Shown here piece by piece: positions 37,954 through 46,555 of a DNA stretch of 64,000 bases; positions within the stretch are counted from its first letter, which is position 1, and every line of letters starts with the position of its first letter. This DNA is from Anaerosolibacter carboniphilus. Its GTDB lineage: Bacteria; Bacillota; Clostridia; Peptostreptococcales; Thermotaleaceae. The notes under the pieces were generated by a model. That model was not told the DNA's origin. It ran no database searches and saw only the letters and a list, made by a program, of their open reading frames with translations. Location: NCBI RefSeq assembly GCF_014205875.1, contig NZ_JACHEN010000005.1, positions 124,001-188,000 on the forward strand. The letters are read 5' to 3'. A program made the translations under genes and the position numbers.

Positions 37954-39408
37954 TTATAATTTCTTAATATCGAAGAGCTGGCTCAACATGTACCAGGTGG
38001 CAGGGAAGGGCAGATTGAGAATCCAATAGAAAGCACCCATTAATTGATACTCCTTTAGCAGCTGATATTTATAGTAGTGACTTAGAGCATCCTCAAACCA
38101 TACCATATGGGTCTTTCCTTGGCTGTCTACATAGTTTAGATAGGGCTGTTTCACATCGTTGTCAAATCCAATACTACCACCATAGGTTCTTGCTATATCC
38201 CATACCATAGGAAGAGTTACAGTTCTTGCTAAGTTTTCGGGGGTATCAGGCAGCTCCCAGTCATAGCCGTAAAGGGTCAACCCTAACTGAATTTTATTTC
38301 TAGGGATATTGTTATTCAATGCGTAGTCCAAGGCTCGCTTCACATATTCTAAAGGTGCCGTGGCCCTGGGTGGACCGGATTGCCATCCCCATTCATAGGT
38401 CATGATGGCAGCTATATCGATCATTGGTCCTAGGGCATTATAATCAAAGAAGCCCACCCATTCCCTTTCAGCCCATTCTTCCCACTTGGCAGGCATATTC
38501 AAGATCAGGATCTTATTATTTCTATGCAAGGTATCGGAAAGAATACGAATGAAATCGGTGAATATTCCACGATCTTCTGGATATAAGTTTTCTATGTCAA
38601 TAATGATTCCTATAAGATTATACTGCTGTAACAGTGCCATAATATTGTTTATTAAATTGGAGCGAAGGGTCTCACTAGATAATACAGTTCTTCCCAATTC
38701 ACTGCTAAAATTTCCACGAACAATGTTGGTTAAAACAGGTAACACCGCAACATTTTTGTTTCTGGCTGCCTCCAGGATCTCATTATCGATGGTGCCTATC
38801 ACTTCTCCGGTCTCCGTAAAAGGAAATTCGAAGATGCCAAGATAGGTAAGATAATCCCCCAATACATTGATAATATATGTCTTATCTTGTACAGCCGTAG
38901 GGTTATAATAGCCTAATATCTCCACGGTTGTCTTTTCCGCAGCAGGGGTTTCTCTCTGTACGCTGACAAGTAAACGTTGACCAGGATAAAGGATATAGGG
39001 GTAAGACAAATTATTCCATACAATAAGATTGTTTATAGAAGTATTAAATCTTTGGGCAATACTCCATAGATAATCACCAGCTTTTACAATATATACCTCC
39101 CCTTGAACGGGTATTTGGATCCTTTGTCCAACGGTCAAAGGATATGGAGGACGTATGTTGTTGATACGAGCAATTTCCAGATAGTCCACTCCAAATCGCT
39201 GGCCAATAGCCCAGAGGGTATCACCAGGTCTTACGGTAAAATCCATGATATTTATTTTTTCATCTGTAGGTATGACAAGATTCATACCGATAATTAGACT
39301 TTGCTGCGGATTTATTCCATTGACCCAGGTAATGGCCTCTATGGATACACCAAATCTTTGGGCAATTTTCCATAGGCTATCACCTGACTGTACAGTATAA
39401 ATCTCCAT
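37954..39408 (-). CDS. LysM-GH18 hydrolase (YaaH/SleL-like)
   Basis: A 484-residue protein with three LysM domains (about 1-47, 53-98, 104-150; YTVQSGDSLWKIAQRFGVS, FTVRPGDTLWAIGQRFGVD, YIVKAGDYLWSIAQRFNTS) followed by a glycoside hydrolase family 18 domain (about 160-480). The catalytic DxE is visible in GIIIDIENL. It lacks a signal peptide, typical of spore-coat or cortex-lytic enzymes such as YaaH/SleL made in the mother cell. This supports a spore-former. It is monocistronic, with terminators on both sides. Confidence 0.92.
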   Translation of the reverse strand: MEIYTVQSGDSLWKIAQRFGVSIEAITWVNGINPQQSLIIGMNLVIPTDEKINIMDFTVRPGDTLWAIGQRFGVDYLEIARINNIRPPYPLTVGQRIQIPVQGEVYIVKAGDYLWSIAQRFNTSINNLIVWNNLSYPYILYPGQRLLVSVQRETPAAEKTTVEILGYYNPTAVQDKTYIINVLGDYLTYLGIFEFPFTETGEVIGTIDNEILEAARNKNVAVLPVLTNIVRGNFSSELGRTVLSSETLRSNLINNIMALLQQYNLIGIIIDIENLYPEDRGIFTDFIRILSDTLHRNNKILILNMPAKWEEWAEREWVGFFDYNALGPMIDIAAIMTYEWGWQSGPPRATAPLEYVKRALDYALNNNIPRNKIQLGLTLYGYDWELPDTPENLARTVTLPMVWDIARTYGGSIGFDNDVKQPYLNYVDSQGKTHMVWFEDALSHYYKYQLLKEYQLMGAFYWILNLPFPATWYMLSQLFDIKKL

Positions 39409-39509
39409 TCCATCCCCTCCACATTTCTTAGGCTTATACCTAAGACATTTTCCCTATTGTATTCTATTTTAAAATGTCCTTGATATGACTGTTTTCCACC
39501 AAAAAAAGG

Positions 39510-39548
39510 AAAATACCCTGACCCATCATGATGGGTCAGGGTATTTTA
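39510..39548. terminator. Symmetrical terminator
   Basis: AAAATACCCTGACCCATCATGATGGGTCAGGGTATTTTA, perfect hairpin with A/T runs on both sides. It could end the purine operon, whose last gene stops at 39732. Confidence 0.85.
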
Positions 39549-39589
39549 TGCCCTATTATATCCTCAATTGTTGAAAATAAATATAAGTT

Positions 39590-39672
39590 CGATGCCGTAG
39601 AGGCGCCCATTGGGCGTCAGAGAATAGTTCATTGTCAACAAAAACGGACGTGAAATGCACGCCCCTACGATT
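39590..39672. repeat. REP-like repeats GAGGCGCCCATTGGGCGTC / ACGGACGTGAAATGCACGCCCC
   Basis: Two diverged short palindromic elements between the adenine deaminase stop and the terminator at 39510, with the GCCCCTACGATT tail seen in other copies of the dispersed family. Confidence 0.55.
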
Positions 39673-39731
39673 ATAACACATCGTTCATTTATTACGTCAT
39701 CGCTGTAGAATCCTTCAATGGATTCCCTTCT

Positions 39732-41453
39732 TTACTCCTGTACACTCAGATTCATAAAATTGAAGGTCTCCACATCAAACAATCCCATATCTGTCAATTT
39801 GATGGACGGAATCACAGGCAAGGCTAAAAATGATAGTGTCATGAATGGATCTACATTTTTATTGACCCCTAGGCTGCGGGCAACCTCCATCATCTCTTTC
39901 AATTGAATGTCTACAGTCTCAATGGTCTGATCAGAAATTAGGCCAGCAATGGGCAAAGACAATGTCTTCAGTACCTTTCCTTCTGAGCAGATTGTAATGC
40001 CTCCGCCGCATCTTTCAATCTCTTCAATGGCGGCCATGATATCATCATCATTGTCACCAATGACCACGAGATTATGGGAATCATGGGCCACAGTAGACGC
40101 GATGGCACCGTTTTTCAGTTTGAAATCCTCTACTAGGGCCAAACCTATATTTCCTGTTCCCCTATGACGTTCGATCACAGCCATCTTTAAAATATCCAAG
40201 CGATTGTGGAATTTAAATTTTCCATCCTCTGTTTCAATTTTCCGCACAACCTTTTCCGTCAACAGGCTATGGGGTAAGATCTTAATGACATTGGCAATAT
40301 CCGACGCCATATGAATTTCCAATTTTTCTCTATTTACCTTGCTGATATTGACGGTATTCAATACGGCAGGATTTTGATGGGCCTCTACCTGGAACAGTGC
40401 CTTCCCATTTCGGGCCACCAGTTTCCCCTCTTTGTATACCTCTACCACATTGAACTGCTGCAAATCTTCTACCACAATCAAATCCGCTTTGTACCCCGGC
40501 GCGATGGCGCCCATCCCCTTGAGGCCATAGCATTCCGCTGCATTTAACGTGGCAAGTCTTATGGCTGAAATAGGATGGAATCCATTTTTTATGGCCGTTC
40601 GTATATTGTTATCGATATGTCCGTGTACCAAAATATCCTCAGGATGACGGTCATCTGTACAAAACAAGCATCTTCTTAAATTTTCCTTTGTAACGCCCCG
40701 AATTAATTCTTCCAGGTTCCTTGCCGCGGAGCCCTCTCGGATTTGTATATACATACCCAGTCGCAAACGATCTTTCATTTCCTCTAACGTTGAACACTCA
40801 TGCTCCGTTTTTGTACCTGCCATGACATAGGCATTGAGGGCCTGATCAGCGATGGCAGGTCCATGTCCATCGATGAGCTTGTTCCCTGCAATTTGAATTT
40901 TATCTAATACCATCTGCTCACCATTGATAACAGCTGGATAATCCATCAATTCTCCCAGTCCCAATACCCTTGGGTGACCCATAAGTTCTTTCAACTTTTC
41001 GGCATCCAGTACAGCACCAGAGTTTTCAAAAGATGTGGCGGGGACGCATGAAGGTAGCATGATAAATACGTTCAATGGAAGTTCCTGACTCTCCTCTAAT
41101 ATATATCGAATGCCTTCCAATCCACAAACATTGGCAATTTCATGGGGATCTGCAATAATGGTGGTGGTTCCTCTAGGCACGATGGCCCTGGCAAATTGAC
41201 CTGGCGTCACCATGGAGGATTCGATATGGACATGCCCATCGATTAAACCTGGCGCCACATACCTTCCCATCAAATCTATTTCTTCTTCCCCTTCGTAGCT
41301 TCCGATTCCTACAATCGTTTCCCCTGAGATGGCAATATCTCCTTGAAAAACTTCCTCGGTAAATACATTAATAATCTGACAGTTTTTCAACACCAAAGGC
41401 GCTTTTTTTCTCCCCGCAGCCATATCAATCCTGTCTTTTAAATCATGTATCAT
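39732..41453 (-). CDS. ade: Adenine deaminase (copy 1, canonical)
   Basis: Deaminates adenine to hypoxanthine, feeding xanthine dehydrogenase. The 573-residue protein is the bacterial binuclear-metal Ade type: VAPGLIDGHVHIESSM (metal ligands), TTTIIADPHEIANVCG, the metal-site IDGHGPAI with His kept, KTEHECST, and CTDDRHPEDILVHGHID. The C-terminal domain (about 400-570) is family-typical. It overlaps the end of the C-terminal molybdenum-subunit gene by 11 bases and is the last gene of the purine operon. Compare copy 2 at 48081, which has an altered metal motif. Confidence 0.93.
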   Translation of the reverse strand: MIHDLKDRIDMAAGRKKAPLVLKNCQIINVFTEEVFQGDIAISGETIVGIGSYEGEEEIDLMGRYVAPGLIDGHVHIESSMVTPGQFARAIVPRGTTTIIADPHEIANVCGLEGIRYILEESQELPLNVFIMLPSCVPATSFENSGAVLDAEKLKELMGHPRVLGLGELMDYPAVINGEQMVLDKIQIAGNKLIDGHGPAIADQALNAYVMAGTKTEHECSTLEEMKDRLRLGMYIQIREGSAARNLEELIRGVTKENLRRCLFCTDDRHPEDILVHGHIDNNIRTAIKNGFHPISAIRLATLNAAECYGLKGMGAIAPGYKADLIVVEDLQQFNVVEVYKEGKLVARNGKALFQVEAHQNPAVLNTVNISKVNREKLEIHMASDIANVIKILPHSLLTEKVVRKIETEDGKFKFHNRLDILKMAVIERHRGTGNIGLALVEDFKLKNGAIASTVAHDSHNLVVIGDNDDDIMAAIEEIERCGGGITICSEGKVLKTLSLPIAGLISDQTIETVDIQLKEMMEVARSLGVNKNVDPFMTLSFLALPVIPSIKLTDMGLFDVETFNFMNLSVQE

Positions 41454-42438
41454 GTTTTTCCTCCTTTTGAGCCTCTTTTATAGCTATTAATACCCTCTCT
41501 GGGGTTACGGGAATCTCATAAAACCGGATACCAATGGCATCATAAATTGCATTCAAGATGGCAGGTGCAGCAGGAATCATGACAGGTTCTCCAATCCCTT
41601 TGGCACCAAAGGGCCCTGTGGATGAGAGATCTTCGATGATAAATTTCTCCAGCTCTGGCACATCCAATGCAGTGGGAATCAAATAATTGGCAAATCGACT
41701 ATGCCTAATTTCTCCATTGGACAAACCTAGATCTTCCATCAAACCATACCCCAATCCCATGGCAAAACCTCCATCGATTTGTCCTTCGATGAGTTCTGGA
41801 TTAATGGCCTTTCCCACATCTTGAGCACAGACGCCCCTAATCACTTGAATCTCTCCTGTTTCTGTATCTACCTCAACCTCTACGCCATAACAGCAGAAGG
41901 TATAAGGCCAATAGGGTGCCCCTTCCCCTGTCTCCTCATCCATCTTCACCGTTTGGGCTGTAAAGGTTTCTTCCACAAGAAGGGTCCCTTCTCCTGCTAG
42001 ATCCTTAAAGTGTACTCTTTTCTTCGGATAATCCTTCAAATAAATCCAGTGATCCTCTAGCGCTAAATCATGGATTGAATTGAGTTGGAGATGCTTTTGG
42101 GCCCGTTCAACCAACATTTGCCGTAGGGATTCTGCTGCCTTTTTTACAGCATTCCCTGAATTATAGGTCTGTCGGCTGGCGGCAGCTGTCCCCGCATCCG
42201 GTGTTTGCGAAGTATCTTCGCAAACGAAGTGGATGTCATAGGTCTCTACGCCCAATATTTCGGCAGCCATTTGGCAAAAGATCGTTTTTGCGCCCTGACC
42301 AACCTCTGTTGCACCAATATAGATGATAATGCTTCCATCCTTGCTTACCTCTGCCCTGGCTGTGGATACATCGGGAAATCCGTTGCCGTAGCCCGTCCCA
42401 TAGTGGACAGATGCAATACCCCGTCCTCTCTTTTTCAT
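41443..42438 (-). CDS. Xanthine dehydrogenase molybdenum subunit, C-terminal half
   Basis: Second half (331 residues) of the large molybdopterin subunit, which in E. coli XdhA and most relatives is one chain of about 750. It starts KKRGRGIASVHYGTGYGNG, in the middle of the usual fold, and carries GATEVGQGA, GTAAASRQTYNSGNA, the VCAQDVGKAINPELIEGQIDGG motif and the active-site Glu in GPFGAKGIGEPVMIP. GAGGTGA seven bases ahead of the ATG gives it its own ribosome site. Four bases separate it from the preceding stop. It overlaps ade by 11 bases. Confidence 0.9.
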   Translation of the reverse strand: MKKRGRGIASVHYGTGYGNGFPDVSTARAEVSKDGSIIIYIGATEVGQGAKTIFCQMAAEILGVETYDIHFVCEDTSQTPDAGTAAASRQTYNSGNAVKKAAESLRQMLVERAQKHLQLNSIHDLALEDHWIYLKDYPKKRVHFKDLAGEGTLLVEETFTAQTVKMDEETGEGAPYWPYTFCCYGVEVEVDTETGEIQVIRGVCAQDVGKAINPELIEGQIDGGFAMGLGYGLMEDLGLSNGEIRHSRFANYLIPTALDVPELEKFIIEDLSSTGPFGAKGIGEPVMIPAAPAILNAIYDAIGIRFYEIPVTPERVLIAIKEAQKEEKHDT

Positions 42439-42442
42439 CCAA

Positions 42443-43699
42443 TCACCTCAATTCCTGAAACATGCGATCCCTCACAGTCTCAATGCACTGGGCAAGGGGT
42501 ACGCTTTCGTGAAGAATCTGTCCATTGGCCGTTTCACTGCCTACACGGAGGCAATTCATCAATCTGAATTGTATCGGATCCATTCCCAATTCCCTCGCAA
42601 GGATATCCATCTGCTGCTCTGACCCGATGGGTGTTTGCGTGGCACCGAACCCTCGCATGGCGCCACAGAAGGGATTATTGGTGTAAACAGCATAACTATC
42701 TACCTTCACATGGGGAATCTCATAGGGCCCTGGCGCATGGACGCCCGCCTTCCGCATAACATTGATGGCCCAGGATGCATAGGCTCCTGTGTCTCCTACG
42801 AGGATAGCTTCCATAGCCAAAAGCTTTCCATCCTTCGTAGCACCTGTCTTATATTTCATGTTGATAGGATGTCGTTTGGAATGGGCATAAAAGGACTCTT
42901 CTCGTCCATAGACCACCTTCACCGGTTTCCCTGTCAGATATGCAGCAAGGGCCAAATGAATTTGCATGGTAATGTCTTCTCGTCCTCCAAACGCACCACC
43001 CACAGCCGGGTTGATAATTTTCACCTTTTCTGTAGAGAGACCCAAGGCCTCTGCCACTTCCAATTGATCAAAATGGGGATACTGGGTTGCTGCCAATACC
43101 ACTACATTTCCGGCATCATCCATATGGGCAATCCCAGCCTCGGGTTGTAAAAATGCATGGTCCACCATGGAGGTTTTGTACTCTCGTTCCACAATCACAT
43201 GGCACATTTTAAACGCCTCATCTACATTCCCTTTCCTACACTTGTAGTGATACACGATGTTGCTGTCCCCATGGACTTTAGGCGCCTTTTCATCCATAGC
43301 TTCTACAGGATCAAACACGCCAGGAATTTCTTTATAAATCACTTTTATCTTTCCAAGGGCTTCCTTTGCAATTTTTTCACTGGTGCCAATAACAAAGGCC
43401 ATAGGGTCTCCAATCCGTCTCACCTTTTCCCTGCAAAACACATCATGATCTTTAAACAGGACCCCATGATGGTTATGTCCTGTCACATCTTTTGCAGTTA
43501 AAATTCTTATGACCCCTGGCACTCTTGCTGCTTCCTCTGTATCAATTTCTATGAAAGCATGGGGTTTTGTAGATCGAAGAGTTGCACCATACAGCATCCC
43601 CTCCATGAAAATATCCTGAGGATATAAGGCAGTCCCCTTGACCTTTGCCTTCCCATCTATTCTAAGAATTCTATGCCCTACCACTTGAAGAGGTTTCAT
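42443..43699 (-). CDS. Xanthine dehydrogenase molybdenum subunit, N-terminal half
   Basis: First half (418 residues) of the molybdopterin-binding subunit. It begins VVGHRILRIDGKAKVKGTALYPQDI (Ald_Xan_dh_C domain at about 15-120) and continues with VGGAFGGREDITMQ and CGAMRGFGATQ, the substrate-channel and cofactor-binding loops. It ends MFQELR, followed by a stop and a new start four bases on. The next frame reads GDWMKK before continuing the fold, so either a natural gene split or a one-base shift explains the break. It overlaps the Fe-S subunit gene by 29 bases. Confidence 0.9.
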   Translation of the reverse strand: MKPLQVVGHRILRIDGKAKVKGTALYPQDIFMEGMLYGATLRSTKPHAFIEIDTEEAARVPGVIRILTAKDVTGHNHHGVLFKDHDVFCREKVRRIGDPMAFVIGTSEKIAKEALGKIKVIYKEIPGVFDPVEAMDEKAPKVHGDSNIVYHYKCRKGNVDEAFKMCHVIVEREYKTSMVDHAFLQPEAGIAHMDDAGNVVVLAATQYPHFDQLEVAEALGLSTEKVKIINPAVGGAFGGREDITMQIHLALAAYLTGKPVKVVYGREESFYAHSKRHPINMKYKTGATKDGKLLAMEAILVGDTGAYASWAINVMRKAGVHAPGPYEIPHVKVDSYAVYTNNPFCGAMRGFGATQTPIGSEQQMDILARELGMDPIQFRLMNCLRVGSETANGQILHESVPLAQCIETVRDRMFQELR

Positions 43700-44174
43700 C
43701 TTTCTGCCCCTCCTTTATATAAGATGATGCCAATACAATGGCATCAATAATCTTATTATACCCTGTACAACGGCATAAATTTCCTGAGATTCCCTCTCGG
43801 ATCTGCTGACGATCAGGATCTTGACTCTCATCCAACAAAGCTTTCGCTGACAATACCATTCCAGGCGTACAAAAGCCACACTGTACTGCCCCCACATCTA
43901 AAAACGCCTGTTGTATAGGATGAAGCTCCCCATCTTTTGAGATACCTTCGATGGTGGTAATCCTGCTGCCATCGGCTTGAAAGGCCATCACCAAGCAAGA
44001 ATTCACTGTTTTTCCATCCATAATAATGGTGCAGGCACCACATTCTCCTTCACCGCAGCCTTCCTTGGTGCCTGTTAGCATCAGCTTTTCTCGAAGCAGA
44101 TCGATGAGCCGTAAGTCTTCCTCTACCTCTACATGATATTCTTGATTGTTAACCATTAAATGAATAGAAATCAT
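43671..44174 (-). CDS. Xanthine dehydrogenase 2Fe-2S subunit
   Basis: A 167-residue electron-transfer subunit with two [2Fe-2S] clusters: plant-type ligands in GCGEGECGACT plus a later Cys (VNSC), and the second pair in CGFCTPGM and CRCTGY. It moves electrons from the molybdenum centre to FAD. GGAGG lies nine bases ahead of the ATG. It overlaps the FAD-subunit gene by 26 bases, so translation is coupled. The tail of about 20 residues after CRCTGY is a little longer than usual. Confidence 0.95.
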   Translation of the reverse strand: MISIHLMVNNQEYHVEVEEDLRLIDLLREKLMLTGTKEGCGEGECGACTIIMDGKTVNSCLVMAFQADGSRITTIEGISKDGELHPIQQAFLDVGAVQCGFCTPGMVLSAKALLDESQDPDRQQIREGISGNLCRCTGYNKIIDAIVLASSYIKEGQKDETSSSGRA

Positions 44175-45036
44175 GGGATTTTGCCTCCTTCGCTGCCCTT
44201 TTTAACGCCTTGTCGAATAATCCTTGTATTGCTTCACATTTAAAAGCTGCTGAACGCCTGCTACCAAGCCGTAGTCTTGCAATATGGGAGAGTTCCTGAA
44301 TACCCATTTCTATCAATGGCTCATCAAGCGTCTCCCCCATGAGAAGACGCTCAATTCCCTCTTCCCGCTGGGGATAACGTCCCATGGCTCCCGTGGCAAT
44401 CCTAACCTCTCTGATTTTATCTCCTTCTTCAAGGGAGATAAAGACAGCGCAGGACAATCTGGCAATAGCCAATGCCCTTCGCAAACCTAGTTTTTCAAAG
44501 GAAATAGATTCACCCTTCTGAGGTTTTCTAAATCTTATAGTGTGCAATAATTCATCGGCTTCTAAGGCAATCTTCCCCTTATCCATATAAAGGTCCTTCA
44601 ATGCTGTGGTCCTCGTCTTTTTGCTGCTTTTTATCGTTACTTGGGCATCCAAGGCCAAAAGGGGTGGTACCGAATCTGCCGCTGGAGAACCGTTGCATAT
44701 ATTCCCTCCGATGGTTCCTGCATTTCTGATCTGGGGAGAACCAACGGATTTGCACGCTTCCCACAATCCTTTGCATATGGCCTTCATTTCCTGATGATTT
44801 ACAATATCTGAAAATCGCGTCCCTGCCCCTATGGAAATCTCTTGCTCTCCGATCTCGATAAAACGAAGCTCCTTTAGATGTGAAATATCGATTAAGGTAT
44901 TCTTCCCGTATTGGTGGTGCCTGATCTCAATCATTAGATCCGTACCTCCCGCAATCAACTGTCCATTATTTCCCTGTTGGCTTAATACCTCCAAGGCCTC
45001 CCCCAGAGTTGATGGTCTAATACATTTTGTAATCAT
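44149..45036 (-). CDS. Xanthine dehydrogenase FAD subunit
   Basis: FAD-binding subunit of the CoxM/XdhB type (295 residues): LIAGGTDLMIEI at about 30 and AGTIGGNICNGSPAADSVPPLLAL at about 108 bind FAD, followed by a CO_deh_flav_C domain. I take the ATG at 45036, with GAGG at short distance; the GTG one codon earlier is the alternative. With the 2Fe-2S and two molybdenum-half genes it forms a full enzyme that could oxidise hypoxanthine to xanthine, or reduce uric acid to xanthine in anaerobes. No XdhC or molybdenum-cofactor genes are in the window. Confidence 0.94.
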   Translation of the reverse strand: MITKCIRPSTLGEALEVLSQQGNNGQLIAGGTDLMIEIRHHQYGKNTLIDISHLKELRFIEIGEQEISIGAGTRFSDIVNHQEMKAICKGLWEACKSVGSPQIRNAGTIGGNICNGSPAADSVPPLLALDAQVTIKSSKKTRTTALKDLYMDKGKIALEADELLHTIRFRKPQKGESISFEKLGLRRALAIARLSCAVFISLEEGDKIREVRIATGAMGRYPQREEGIERLLMGETLDEPLIEMGIQELSHIARLRLGSRRSAAFKCEAIQGLFDKALKRAAKEAKSHDFYSFNG

Positions 45037-45085
45037 CACATCCTCATTCCCTTCCTATTCAAAGATTCCCACAATATACAAGCCT

Positions 45086-46426
45086 TTATGAAATCCCTGC
45101 CCTCTCCATCTGCTGTAAAATAACTCGATTTACATCTTTTCTGATACTTTTTTCATCCATTGTGGTAAGTATTCGATCCTTCAAGACGATCCTGCCATCA
45201 ATAATCGTTGTTCTTACATCTTGAGCTATGGCTGAATATACCAGCTGAGATACGATATCTACACCATCATTGGGCGCCGTATGGATATCACCTAAATCCA
45301 AGATTGCCAGATCCGCTTTCTTTCCTTCCTCAATACTGCCGATTTCATGTTCTAATCCCATGGCCTTGGCACCTCCCAGGGTTGCCAGCTCAAATACTTT
45401 GTGGGCAGGCATCACCGTTGGCTGGAACAATCTCGCTTTTTGGATAAGTGCTGCGCTCCGCATTTCTTTAAACATATCCAAATTGTTATTACAAGGAGCA
45501 CCATCTGCTCCAATGGATATATTTGCACCCATGTCCAGCAGTTCCGGTATTTTAGCAATTCCTGAAGCTAATTTTAGGTTAGAATTTGGGCAGTGGGCGA
45601 TCTTTGTCCCTGTAGCTGCCAATATTTTCATTTCCTCATCATCTAGCCATATACAGTGGGCAAGAATAAGGTTCTCACCTGTTAACCCTAATTTATGCAA
45701 ATAGATAATGTTCCTCATACCTCGATCCTTTTCCACCAAGGCGATCTCTCCTTGGTTTTCCGATGCATGGGTATGAATCATAACACCATACTCCCGTGCC
45801 AAATCACGAACCCTCAACAGCAACTCCTCGGTACAGGAAACTACAAATCTTGGTGCAAAAGCATACTGAATTCTGCCATTATCCTTTCCGTGCCAAGCCT
45901 TCAATAGTCTCTCACTCTCTCTTATAGAATGATCTGTGCTCTCCATTAGACTAGCAGGGACACCTTTTCCATAGTCCATCATGCATTTTCCGATATGAGC
46001 TCTCATGCCAGATGAAAGCAATGCTTCTAGGGCAGCTTCTGTGTGATTTACCGTCTCCATATCGATGATGGCTGTGGTTCCGCCCTTTATCAATTCTGCT
46101 ATGCCCAGCTTTGCAGAAACATGATTGGATTCTTCTGTATGGCTGCCCTCCAAAGGCCATATTTTTTTCTTCAACCAATCCATAAGCTCCAAATCATCGG
46201 CCTGCCCTCTGAATAAGGTCTGTGTCAAGTGCACATGGGTCTGAATCAACCCCGGTATCACAACCATTCCATGGGCATCTATCCGCTCATCAGCTTCTAT
46301 CTCCATATGTTCTCCTATGGCTTCGATTCGATCCCCCCGAATGAAAATATCCGCTTCTTTGATTTCTCTTCCTTTGTTCATGGTAACCACTGTACCATTT
46401 TGAATAAGTAGCGTTTTTGCCGTCAT
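45086..46426 (-). CDS. Amidohydrolase of the SsnA / guanine-deaminase-like group
   Basis: A 446-residue metal-dependent hydrolase of the ATZ/TRZ group (COG0402). It has the N-terminal metal motif GLIQTHVHLTQTLFRGQ, THASENQGEI, the HCIWLDDEEM metal His, AHCPNSNLKLASGIAKI and GADGAPCNNN with the catalytic Asp. Relatives deaminate guanine, 8-oxoguanine, S-adenosylhomocysteine or cytosine. In this operon guanine deaminase, giving xanthine directly, is most likely; imidazolonase activity (HutI belongs to the same superfamily) is an alternative worth testing. It lies between the purine permease and the FAD subunit. Confidence 0.85.
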   Translation of the reverse strand: MTAKTLLIQNGTVVTMNKGREIKEADIFIRGDRIEAIGEHMEIEADERIDAHGMVVIPGLIQTHVHLTQTLFRGQADDLELMDWLKKKIWPLEGSHTEESNHVSAKLGIAELIKGGTTAIIDMETVNHTEAALEALLSSGMRAHIGKCMMDYGKGVPASLMESTDHSIRESERLLKAWHGKDNGRIQYAFAPRFVVSCTEELLLRVRDLAREYGVMIHTHASENQGEIALVEKDRGMRNIIYLHKLGLTGENLILAHCIWLDDEEMKILAATGTKIAHCPNSNLKLASGIAKIPELLDMGANISIGADGAPCNNNLDMFKEMRSAALIQKARLFQPTVMPAHKVFELATLGGAKAMGLEHEIGSIEEGKKADLAILDLGDIHTAPNDGVDIVSQLVYSAIAQDVRTTIIDGRIVLKDRILTTMDEKSIRKDVNRVILQQMERAGIS

Positions 46427-46509
46427 CTTACTTCCTCCCCCTTTTGTCCATATAGCGATCTATCATAAATGGATCCCATCTATCCATACATCATAGATCT
46501 CCATATTAT

Positions 46510-46543
46510 ATTGTTCCCCTATCCCTTGACTGGGATAGGGGAA
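46510..46543 (-). terminator. Hairpin between permease and amidohydrolase genes
   Basis: TTCCCCTATCCC-AGTCA-GGGATAGGGGAA on the minus strand, a strong stem with no following T-run. It may stabilise or trim the message, or reduce read-through from the permease gene. Confidence 0.55.
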
Positions 46544-46555
46544 CTGAATAACCTA

